Source: Undaria pinnatifida
Lineage: Eukaryota > Sar > Phaeophyceae > Laminariales > Alariaceae
NCBI GenBank assembly: GCA_012845835.1
Contig: JABAKD010000023.1
Span: 14,122,862 to 14,186,861, forward strand
Direction of reading: 5' to 3'
DNA length: 64,000 nucleotides
In this document: positions 54,178 through 64,000 of the stretch, piece by piece
Numbering within the stretch: position 1 is the first letter of the stretch
Layout of the letters: each line of letters opens with the position of its first letter
The notes under the pieces: generated by a model
Seen by the model: only the letters and a program-made list of their open reading frames with translations
Told to the model about the DNA's origin: nothing
Database searches by the model: none
Translations under genes and position numbers: made by a program

Positions 54178-54281
54178 GCGCCCCAGACGGCGAGTCTCAG
54201 TTGGAGCCCCCGACAAAATTAAGCCGGGTGCGGAAGACCTTGGCCTATTGGATCCGGCCTTCGATTTTATCTCACCAAGGT
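54178..54281 (+). CDS. Candidate second exon of the same gene
   Basis: A pyrimidine-rich acceptor (cattttccag, ending at 54177) and a consensus donor AAG-GTGAGT (54282) frame 104 bases. Joined to 53583 it reads ...AM-RAPDGESQLEPPTKLS-RVRKTLAYWIRPSILSHQ. Another phase (VSVGAPDKIKPGAEDLGLLD) is also open and looks protein-like, so the phase is uncertain. A later exon might lie near 55206-55425. Confidence 0.35.
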
Positions 54282-55205
54282 GAGTTTAGATGTGCTTGCG
54301 CCGGGGGGGACGGGGGGGGGCTGCATAGCTATGGGTAGACAACACAAAGAAATGTCTTAGACAGGGCGGCTCGATTGCTTCGTAGATCATTGGGGCTATA
54401 CCGTTGTACGGCGCCACACAAAGTTTGACCGCATTGACTATAATTGGCTCACTGTCACGACCGCAATAAAAACGCGACTTCGGTATGGTTGGGATCTTTG
54501 GAGATCGTCAATTAATAACTCAACTCACCTGGGCGCAGTCAGCATCGTCGAAAACTATTGTTTGCGTGCCATCGCGTATGATGTCTTCATATTTAGCGAA
54601 ATAGTACAGTAGGCATATGCCGGAGGGGAGCGTGCTAAGCACAACGGAGAGTTGCAATGTACCAAGTAGGCAGCACTATTTATGGGTCGCTTTCGCTCGT
54701 AATTCAATTACAGTCGCTCGCTCTGCGTCCAAACCAGCCGCGGTGAACTCTAGTTCTGGCCACCCCTCTCAAGGATCGTTGTCGACGCTAAAATCCCCAG
54801 TAATTCCAACGACGGCACGGGGACACGGACTCGGAGTTGCTTGCGTTTGCTAGGGGTTTACGCTCTATGCTGATAGACAATTTTCTGGAGATACAGCCTG
54901 GTGGTAGTCGACCCCACTTTTCAATGGTGGGATTGAAGAAGATATCACATGCCGTGGATTTTTTCTGGGCTAGTGGCCGCGCGGATTGTTAGCGAGACCA
55001 GCGTGGGGTTTGCATTTTTTTTGCTACATCTGGAGGTGACGGTTGAACACCAGCTGCTCTGTATGGAGCTGCATTCGTGCATCGTTCTTTGGACTCAATG
55101 TATACTGCTTACCTTTATTCCGTTGCCACTTCGAATTGCGGCGTTATGATAGCATTGAGTTTTCAGTGACAGATAACCCCTCGTGTCGCCATCCCCTGTG
55201 TCCTC

Positions 55206-55425
55206 CTTGCTGTTTGATCTGTTCGCGCCGTTAGCAGGATGTCTGCCGGGACACTATCGTCAAGCCTTTCGCCACCTTAGTATCTCGAAAGGGAGAACCC
55301 CGCAGGTACTGGACTTCACTGCCTTTGCGGCGAGCCGGAATGAAGCTGTAGCAATTCCAGAACGAGGTGCTGGCCGACCGACTAGAGGTGGAAGGCTGCG
55401 AGTGCAACTTTTTCGCAGGAATTGA
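55206..55425 (+). CDS. Candidate exon(s), phase uncertain
   Basis: Begins after an acceptor-like gttagcag. One phase is open to TGA 55425 (HYRQAFRHLSISKGRTPQ, then VLDFTAFAASRNEAVAIP) and would join 54281 in frame. Another phase gives DVCRDTIVKPFATLVSRKGE and, after a possible short intron, NEVLADRLEVEGCECNFFAG. Both cannot be right. Confidence 0.25.
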
Positions 55426-55429
55426 AGAA

Positions 55430-57261
55430 AGACGTTGAAGCGAAGCGGGCAATATAACAACAACACCAGCAAGAACACCACTCTTCCGAGGGTCCCTGCG
55501 TCGCAAACAGCTCAAGCATGACCAGAACCGTCTGGCTTCGCTTGTGCTGTAAACGGGGTAGAGGTGGAGGGGGCAGTCTACCTTTTGTTATGGGGTGTTG
55601 GTGTTAGGGAGGGGAGTGGGTGATGTGACGACCGAGGGACTAGAGAAGACGGTGACGTTGGCAACACTGACGTGAGAGGTGGAATTGTGGGCGGAGTACC
55701 GCCAAAAGTAAGATAGAACGCTTAAGTGGGAGGCTGCCGTTTGATATTCCTACGCAGACGTGTAGCACGTGCCAACCAGTAGCGCCCAGGTTTGGCTAGG
55801 GTGGACCCACGGCTGATGGGCAGGAGGTCTGAGCAGGAATAATTTTCAGATGCAAATATGATTCCAGTCAAGCTTTGACACGTCGAGGCCGCGTCGTCGC
55901 TGTCTGTGCATGCGCGCAAAGCAAACGATACCTACAGGGGGCAATGCCTAAGGTAGAAAGGCGAAGTCTGTTTAGTATGTCATGAGGAGCGTACACAGGC
56001 AGCTAATCCAGGCTGCGGTATAAGCCAGTGCAAGCCTCGCACATACAGCGTATTCGTACGTGCGTTGTATGGGCCCATGTCTCGTCTCAGTGGTGTGGCC
56101 CACGAAAGGCCGCATGCACACGCACGGATTGCAACTGAAGATTATTACTATCGGTACTATACTGCACCTGCTACACACCAGGCTATATGGTATGACAATA
56201 TGTACTCTCCGTCCGGAATTCAGCATGCTGCTGTATTTATTCGTGAACCTTTCGCATGCTGTACGTCTCGAGTCCCAAGGTGCCACATCTTCCGCGTATC
56301 CTACCAAACAAACGGTAAAAAAGATATCGCCAGAATATAGCACTCTACAGCAGCATTGCCCTCGTTGCATAGACGACTACCACGGCCGTGCGTGACATTC
56401 TGATGGACAGACAACCTAGTCAACACCCGCTCCACACTCGTAGTCGACACAAAAAGGGATCACAGAGCGGCTGTAATCCCTTGCGGCATCGCACCCAAAA
56501 CTCTTGGCACGGATCCTATACATAATGACACTTTTGTAAGGCATTAAAATAATCGCGCGAAGCGCGGAAAAAAATTGGAGGCGTTTCGGAACATGGAAAA
56601 ACATCGTAAAAAAAATCGCGCATGCCTCCCTCTCATAAGAACGGGGCTCACACAACGCTTTTGCGGAGAAATAAGAACTTCGTAATTTTATACTGAAGTT
56701 AGTGTGAGGCACACCATTTTCAAAAAAATACGAAATGTAGCATAAAAAAAACAAAATCTCGGTTTCTTACCAGAGGACCGGCGGCACAATACTCTAAAAG
56801 TAGTACAGGACGTAAGAATGGCAAGCTGATACTTCTGAGGACAAGAAATTCTGGAGCTGAAGCTAGTGCAGATGACACGCTCTCCCAAATAAGAAACCCG
56901 CAACCCCAGCCAGGATTCCTGCCCTGTTTCTAGCTATCAAATAGGTACCTGATACTTGTACAAGTAGTACGTGCAGTGCAGATAGATTATTCTAGTAGGC
57001 ACAACGCTGTTCATGCAGCAGTAGTAGTAAAAATGAATTATTAATAGGAAAAAAAGGAAGAAACCGGAATAATTCTGGCCGAGACTGAATTTCTTATTTG
57101 AGAAATGGTGAGTTCTACACACTATCTTCGGCACAGCGCGTCTCGATTGTCTTCCTTTCCTGGTAAGGTGCAAGTATCAGCCCTGCTTTCCTACATGCCT
57201 GTTTGCTTTTTTACATTTATTATGTCGTGCACGACTACCAGTAGTAGTGCTGTATCACATA
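55430..57261. other. No gene recognised
   Basis: Medium-length frames without domains. Two pieces near 56664-56705 and 56874-56895 (ttatactgaagtta.tgt; ctctcccaaataa) reappear at 62430-62490, so part of it is a dispersed repeat of unknown type. Confidence 0.4.
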
Positions 57262-58190
57262 ATATAGCCGAAGTGTATTTGAATATTTTTTGTGACCTAA
57301 ACCTCCTAAAAAATCTCCCCCCCCCCCCCTCTTGCTCTCCCTTACTCAAACGCCCCACCAAATATCGAAATCCGCCACATTAATAAACACTTCACGCACA
57401 GGATATCACCTCATTATCTTTCGAGAGCCATCCATGCCGCTGTGTTCCCCCCCCCCCCCCCCGCCTCGAACGCCCCCTTCTTCCCCATCACCCGCACCTT
57501 CGCCTTGACCTAGCACCACACGTATAACAAACCCCTCACCTAAAGCCGTCCCCCCCCGCCCCCACCCCCCACCCTCCCCCCCCAACCCATCCCAACCCCA
57601 CCCCCTCGAACACTCCACCCTCTCTTTACTCACTGATTGTACGGCTTACCCCAGGATATACATGATAAACTGATGTATTATTTCCAAAAATGTCACATTT
57701 ATCCCCTCAAAATAATGTATAGTTTCCAGGCACATATTGAGCTGCCCCCCCCCCCCCCGCCCAACCCCCCCCCCCCCCCCCCCCCGCCGCCCCCAATAAT
57801 AAACTGGTGCCAAAACCGTCAGATTTATCCCCTCGAAAGGATTTATAGCTCACATGCACAAATTGCCCCTTCCCCCCCCCCCCCCCCCGCCCCCCTCCAA
57901 ACCCGCTCGCTTTTGATCAAAACCAGGCCCCCCTTTCCCTTCACAGCTGTCAGATTTTGTCCCCCTCAGAAACGGGTTTTATAGTTTCCGCGCACAGACT
58001 GACTAAAATCATCCTGTTGACCCTGATAGCTACACTGTAGTTGTAAGGGGAGTCGCCGACCTATATCCTTAATGAGGACACACAACTCGTAATGCGCGCG
58101 ATCGGAGTATCACACACAGCTTGCAAAGATGAGTTTCGACGAAATCTTCGATCTCACAGCTGGAGTGTATTTTAATTTTTACAATATATA
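57262..58190 (+). repeat. C-tract dispersed repeat, copy C
   Basis: The most complete copy: starts gccgaagtgtatttgaat, has the gatatcacctcattatcttt block near 57402, several C runs (up to about 21 near 57766-57785), and ends gatgagtttcgacgaaatc...cacagctggagtgtatttt. It shares its order of blocks with 16225-17500 and 44631-45425. Confidence 0.8.
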
Positions 58191-59600
58191 TGTATAACGG
58201 CAAGCATCACCAACCAGTCGCGCAACGCAGCGATTTTTTCATGCGTTTGTGATAAAAATTTAATGTTGTCGTCGCTATACAACGCGTTTCTTTTGCGTTG
58301 AACTCCTTGGTGTGTATCGAATGAATGAAGTAGGGCTTTCGGTGACAATATTCGACTGGGAAGCGATGCGGGTGGTTCCGCCAAAATAGACGACACGAAC
58401 GCCACAAAATAATAGGACCCATGCAATTCCAGTTCAACCAAATGAATGGCGATGCTTTTGAAAAATCTTCCTTCATCCAATATAGACACTTATGTGTCGC
58501 GTATGTATTGGCACTGAACCGTTCTTGCCACCCGGCGACATCCAGCACCCCCATCATGCCCGGCGAAGGAAGAGAAATATCAGGGGGGTGGAGAATAGCT
58601 ACGAGTAGGTACCAGGTAACCCCCCCCCCTTCTTCTTTCCCTCTCCCCAGGTATGGAAAAAAAGGAAAACATGGGAGGGGAAAAACAAAACAAAAAGGGC
58701 TCACAATTTTGTCGACAACGGTAGTAGTATCGCTGTTGACCCCCCCCCCCCGAGATGAAACAGACAATCAAACCCAGGGCCACACAAAACCAAACGGCCG
58801 GCTCGCAAGCGAAGCAAAAAACATAATAAACTCATACGGTCTTCATTCTTTGTAAATTAACAAGAGGCAAACTTGACACGACACTGCAGACGCTAACCTA
58901 CCACACCAAGATGGGCCGGAGTGCACTTTTCACATTCACACCATGACCACCTCCGCTTTCCGTCTGATCTAGTTTTTCCCAGTTCTGCAGGCCTCAGGTC
59001 GGTGCTTTTCTGGCGGCAAATTGCATTGGGACCGCCCCTCCCTCCCACGCGGGGCAGGGTGAGCCTCCTGGTACGCGCCTTCTTGTCGACTGTAGCCGCG
59101 GTGAAAGAAAATCTGAGGGCCCCGGAGTGGGGCCTTGGGCTTCTTGGGCGTCGGTTGGCGGCGCCAAACTACACAGCCTCATCCCCGCCGCCGCCAAAAT
59201 CCAACACCTCTGCAGCTGACGCCGACACGCCTGCACCTGCCGCTGCGCCCCCCCCTTCACTGCCGCCACGAACGCCAACAATACCTGCCCCATACCAACT
59301 CCGCGAAACAGCAGGGGAAACAGCGCTACCGACAACACCCGCAATCATAGCCCCCGTCAGCTTCCTGCATCCTAGCACGCAATGCAGCATGCCGTTGACT
59401 AATAGAGATCATCGTATTCTTAACGATGGCGTGCCCTTTGATTTCATCATAGTGATTCTGAAGTTGTTGGGAGGTCGACAAGATCAACCGGCCCCTCACC
59501 CCGAGCATCAGGTCCCCACTATCTCGGACAATGGTCGCTTCTCACACCAGTGTCTGCCACGTCAAGAGCAGAGACCCACCCAGGAAACATCGGGCTATCC
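58191..59600. other. No gene recognised
   Basis: A 236-codon plus-strand frame (58921-59631) is Pro- and Ala-rich in the middle and lacks a domain. On the reverse strand 58767-58207 is also open. Neither is convincing. Confidence 0.3.
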
Positions 59601-59611
59601 GGTGACCAGCT

Positions 59612-59952
59612 GGCCGTGTCGCTTTAGATAATATCAAATTCAAACTGTTCGTAGCACGCTCCAATCTACTTCGGCAGTCCGGGGTTCTTCGCAGCCATCC
59701 CAATATTCCAGCGATAATTGAACTCCAGCAGGATCGAGTGGGCCAGCGCAGGAGAAGCGCAATAGTAGCCTGCGGAGGTAGCGATGAAAACCCTTTTAAA
59801 AAGGACAAACAGTTACAGCAGGCGGAAAACATTTTGAACAGGTGTGCACGTCAGGTCCATCATAACGCGAATTACCTGGTTGACCACCAAGCCGAGGAAA
59901 AAACTCAACATGTTACAAACACTGCAACAAACGAAACCGTGCGGTATACTTG
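59612..59952 (+). CDS. Possible exon, unknown protein
   Basis: Open frame after a possible acceptor near 59610, reading VALDNIKFKLFVARSNLLRQ, SHPNIPAIIELQQDRVGQRR, CGGSDENPFKKDKQLQQAEN and NYLVDHQAEEKTQHV to a TGA. Composition is balanced and polar, with a possible helical C-terminal half. No family recognised. The reverse strand over the same stretch is Cys/Leu-rich and less protein-like. Confidence 0.25.
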
Positions 59953-59976
59953 ACGGCAAATACTATGAGCATCGGG

Positions 59977-60887
59977 TTATGCCGTGAGGCCAATGGTATG
60001 GGTGGAAATGGTTACTGTACCTGCTAGTGATAGAAAAGTCACGCAAAACACACACCAAGCCGTACTGCTGGAACCTCTGACACAGCGACGAGTGGTGATC
60101 CCCGCTTTACTTTTCCCTGTTGCGTAGTACAGCAGCACGCCGTCAGGCTTGCTTAGACAACCAGCTTCGATATGCTTGCGGAACAGCTTCACGACCTCCA
60201 GTGCTTTCGGGCGCAGGAGAATTTATCCCGATTTCGCATCGATCACTTCGCAGAACCGATCAATCACTGAACCGAAGCGAGTCAATAATCGTGTCCGCTC
60301 GGGCACCAACCGCCGACAATTCCGCAAGAAACACGCCCAGTTCATCTCTGTATACTCTACAACCTATTCCGGTGCCATTTGTTGCGCGTGAAGAGCACTT
60401 TCTACCTGCAGTTGAAAGCGAGATCGGCAGGAGCGTAATGGTCACGACACATGACCCCAGCACAGGCGTTGTTTTCGACGACAGCTAAAGTCTCTCTGTT
60501 ATCATTGATCCGAACAACGACACAAGTGACGTCAAAACCAATTGCCTCCTGGATGGCTTCCAGATTAACGATATAGCAAGCATCTCTCAGCCAAGCCATG
60601 GAGGGCTTGAAGGCGCCGTGACTCTTTTTCACCAGGCGCGAGATACGTGGAAGCGCGTGGAAGGTATCCAGGCGAACCTTGAGCATGTGTGGGCCACCCC
60701 CCTGATACAGTTGGGCAACAATCAACATGAATTCAGAACACTCGAACAGAAAAAAAATCGTATACAAAGCGCACATTGACGTCGAGCAGATTTCAGAAAC
60801 AAACGAAACATATTTGCCACCTCTACAGCACTCACGCCGTCCTGGTCGACATTGCCACCGATCTCGTCTCCGGCTCCTAGGTCGCAA
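59977..60887 (-). pseudogene. Transposase-derived (RNase-H-fold) protein remnant
   Basis: The reverse strand at 60887-60402 reads FMLIVAQLYQGGGPHMLKV, RLDTFHALPRISRLVKKSHG and AFKPSMAWLRDACYIVN. This resembles transposase-like proteins with a D.FH...R.....k.H..f..FM..lrDA core. Further on (60192-59977) another frame reads VVKLFRKHIEAGCLSKPDGV and TTRRCVRGSSST, like the R(C)xRG(T/S)s motif that follows in such proteins. The two parts are in different phases with a stop between, so introns or decay separate them. An acidic stretch upstream (60979-60722, DSDEGEEDGGDGYDFDVG) may belong to it. Family assignment is from motif memory only. Confidence 0.3.
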
Positions 60888-61063
60888 GCGCGGTCGTGAC
60901 CAACATCAAAGTCATAACCGTCGCCACCGTCTTCTTCGCCCTCGTCCGAGTCCGCATCATCTAAAAAGAAAAACACCAACGAAAAAGTTTTGTTTGTTTG
61001 GCGAATAATACAAACGTCAGCAAGAAAATGAGGAACGCCAATGCGGGCAGGGCGTCACACAAC

Positions 61064-61372
61064 TCAGCTCAATTTGTTCCTAGGACGGGGTAAGGCCTTA
61101 CCTAGCGAGCCCAGCACGTGGCAAGGTGCTTCGGTAGCGAAGAAGTCGGCGTCATCATTGTAAGCGGCACTTGCATTCGGGTTCGGCGACGGTGCTGGTG
61201 TCGCAGGGGGGGCTGTCCAATCGGCCGCAACGCGAACATGGGCAACGTCCCACAGAACAAGGCTGTCACCGCCGCCGCCGCAGATTTCCTTCATCGTCAC
61301 ACGACCCACACCCGCGAAGAAAGGTGCCTCCTTGTGTGCTGCGTACGTAGCAGGCTTGACCGCGTCGCTCAC
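61064..61372 (-). CDS. Possible upstream exon of the reverse-strand gene
   Basis: Frame reading KPATYAAHKEAPFFAGVGRV, EICGGGGDSLVLWDVAHVRV and AADWTAPPATPAPSP. Composition is protein-like, but the plus strand is also open here (61118-61630), so the strand is undecided. Confidence 0.2.
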   Translation of the reverse strand: MSDAVKPATYAAHKEAPFFAGVGRVTMKEICGGGGDSLVLWDVAHVRVAADWTAPPATPAPSPNPNASAAYNDDADFFATEAPCHVLGSLGKALPRPRNKLS

Positions 61373-61377
61373 TTTGA

Positions 61378-61776
61378 CTACGACGCCCTTCTGGCCGCAA
61401 GATTGACGTCATTGAGGACGCCACCGAAGCAAGGATCCAGCGGTAGTCTCATGGTCCTGTACGTTCCCAACACCAACACAACTGGCATGGTTGTTGCTGT
61501 GGAGTCGCACCTAGAGTTCCATCGTAAAATAGACCAGGTTTGGGGGATGTTGCCAGGTTTAGTCGCTTGTGATGCGGATGTGCAGTGCATGTTGTTGATT
61601 CAGATGGTGCAAGAAATAAGGTCTCGATGAATATGTTACACAACATCCCAATCGCATCTGTGTTCCCGGCGGCAAATGGTCGGAACCGGCCCGCGTATGG
61701 GATCCTTCAATATCTCGATCTCCACGTAAACGAGAACGGACGTGTAAGCATCCAAGCAGGCATACTCTACCCGTGA
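61378..61776 (+). CDS. Possible coding stretch, unknown protein
   Basis: Plus-strand frames read GSSGSLMVLYVPNTNTTGMV, ESHLEFHRKIDQVWGMLPGL and, in another phase, RPAYGILQYLDLHVNENGRV to a stop at 61776. They could be two exons of one gene. No family recognised. Confidence 0.25.
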
Positions 61777-61779
61777 CGG

Positions 61780-64000
61780 CACCATAAGGATTTTAAAAGG
61801 CAGGCATCATTAACATTCCACCTATCAGCAGATTCAAGAGCATGGCGCCAACAATCAAGCTGGCAACAAGAAACGTTCGATAACCTACAACGAGCGTTAA
61901 TAGGACACGCGCATAGCTAACTAGAGTAGTATCACCAGTTGGGCGTTGAGGGGAGAACTCCGGCGAGACAAGCGGGAAGTGGGGTACGTGGGCAACTCTT
62001 TCCCAAGCAAACTAGACACTATACCCGCCAGCGAAAAACATGGCGTTTGCACCCAACAAGCGTTCGCGTGAGTCAGCGCGTCCACAGTGTTCGCGGCTTT
62101 GACCTCATCCAAATACGTCGCGTCTGACTTGGTGTTGACGCCAAGTCTACCATCATGTCCTGGTACCAAATCACGCTGGTTTTTCACCTTGGGAAACGCA
62201 AGCGAGAATTTTCGAATTGAATACGCCTAGTGCCAGCTGCGAACTGCCGAACCAAGAAAACACGACTGCCACAATTGTACCAGGTGCCAGTTATCATATG
62301 CTCAGAGCTATACATCACGTGTACGAGTGTACAAGCTGCGACAGCAAACAAGCTTCAGCAGACGCAATAGCTTCAAAATAGATGGGATTATTAGCCAGGC
62401 TGTTATTTACACGAAAATAAGAAACTCGGGATACGTTATACTGAAGTTAATGTACAATAAGGTAGAGTGCACCCTCTCCCAAATAACACGGTGACCAGAA
62501 ATATGAGAACGGATTTTGAAATGGGAACAGACGGAATGAAAAAAAAAAAATTATTTGCCCGCATTGGTACCCTCCGAAGGTGCCTTTGACATAATTGGAA
62601 ACCTTCTTAGGTGCCTTCGAAGGTACCTTTGAAGGGTATCTATGGGCACAAAAAAGTATACCATGCCTGGGAATACCACAGCAGCATTATTGCCTTCTTA
62701 CATTTTGCGTCATGGAGCGTCGACTTTATTGGGCGAGTGAGTTTGACCCGTTGTGCGTGTCAACGCTTTTGAAACATGCGTGCTCGTGACACAAATACTA
62801 TAGGAGGTGTTTACACGGATGTGGTCGTTTATTTTATTGCATCCGCTTTTCCCCTCCTCCTGTACAGAAGAGAGGGAAAAGTGCCAACTATCTGTTCTTC
62901 CCCCCCCTTATTTTCACATGATATATGCATTGCGTCCTGCCTCAGCCACCTACCCGGGGCGGGGCTGTTGGTTTGTTTGATTTTTTGTATTCGACAAAAC
63001 TCGCAATTGCACCTGTGAACGTCAGGAAGGACCTCGGGGGGTATGATACCGGTACGTTTTTGGACATTAGTGATCATGAGATTGTGATGATTTAGACAGC
63101 CCACGGTTATCAATCAAGCATGCAAGAAGGGGAGCAGGAGAAGGGAAAAATAACAGCCCCGTACGAAAAAGAAACAAAACACGTGAGGACAACAACTCAG
63201 GTAATGAAGAGGAAAGGGGCCACATCGGAGGCACCCCGCCATCGCAGGCCTTTAGCCCTAAACAAACAGGTAACAGCAGTGCGACAAAAGGGACTGGGCA
63301 AGAAATCATATATATACATGTAAAACGATCGATGGCACGCCACTTCCTCAACAAATAATTAACCATATCTTATGATGCATCCTTTTCTCGTGGTTCGAAT
63401 ATTGTTATATTACCGAAACCCCACAATAAAACGCCAACCAGACAAAGTCATATATATGATATCTCACTCCATCCCTTGTCTCCGTCCCCTTTCTTTCGAC
63501 TTCCCGACTTGCATCCATTATGCATCATCTCTGATACCTACTCTCTGCTTGTTTACGAAGACTATTGCAGCAACGTCAAAAAAATAGACCAACCGCTAAT
63601 TAACGTGCTCATATTTCCTCCTCCTCGTCCTCCTCCTCTTCCCCCGAACCATCCCCGCGAGTAGAAGGGCGGCCAGCGAATTCCCTGGTGCCGACGATTC
63701 TACCACAACCGGAGTATACTAGCAGAGGACGTTGCTGATCCCTGCCGGCTGAAGATTCCGTAGGCTTATTCCGCGCGTGATGAACCCTCACGCCTCCTGT
63801 ACCGTCGGATTTCACGTTGACTAGGGCGAGCGAGGAGTCGCGAGAACCCCGATGGGGAATACCACAGACGGTAATACGGTTACGCACATATCACCTGCGC
63901 GGTTTGGTGTAAGGGTGAAAACATCGACAACAGTTAACAATCTTTCGTACTATGTTACCGGGGAGCGTAGTAAATTAGACCAACGGTACTCACAAAAACT
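61780..64000. other. No gene recognised
   Basis: Frames are short and of random composition. Short near-repeats of the type gaaggtgcctt(t/c)ga lie near 62577-62640. The piece 62430-62490 matches 56.7-56.9 kb. Confidence 0.4.

Overview
This window looks like a nuclear scaffold of a photosynthetic stramenopile, most plausibly a brown alga. The evidence is a short exon with a heterokont-type bipartite plastid leader (51297-51433, -), TTAGGG telomere repeats, sparse candidate exons with GTGAGT donors, and a large load of eukaryotic transposons. There are no bacterial operons, ribosome binding sites or CRISPR arrays. The taxon is inferred; the transposon structure is read directly from the sequence.

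Layout: (1) 1-2877 is non-coding with a few telomere-like words. (2) 2878-16059 is a complete, reverse-strand Ty3/gypsy-type LTR retrotransposon of about 13.2 kb with 268/269-bp LTRs and a 4-bp target duplication. Read from right to left it has a 5' LTR, a candidate primer site, a long leader holding an 83-bp satellite, a broken gag with a CCHC knuckle, a broken NADAR-like domain (ADP-ribose/NAD-related enzyme fold), RNase H remnants, integrase with D,D35E, a GPY motif, a chromodomain and a Tudor-like tail, then the 3' LTR. No reverse transcriptase palm could be found. (3) 16.2-33.6 kb is almost gene-free, made of diverged tandem repeats, hairpins, a SINE, a C-tract repeat and many isolated TTAGGG words. 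(4) 33.6-38.05 kb is a long forward coding region of unknown family, interrupted by three in-frame TGA codons and three frame changes. (5) 38.8-44.1 kb is three adjacent tandem arrays: about 183 bp x4, (TTAGGG)n, and a 204-bp satellite of about 20 copies running into a 500-N assembly gap. (6) 44.6-50.8 kb is a nest of repeats: a segmental repeat present twice, one copy split by a PIF/Harbinger-like element that itself carries a pogo/Tigger-like element, the other copy split by a tRNA-derived SINE. Each copy supplies the empty site for the other. (7) 50.8-64 kb has trinucleotide repeats, candidate exons of ordinary nuclear genes, another C-tract repeat and a transposase-like remnant.

Most of the window is therefore mobile and satellite DNA, with few intact genes. 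The most unusual item is the NADAR-like domain lying inside an LTR retrotransposon, where reverse transcriptase would be expected, in an element whose LTRs are still about 98% identical.
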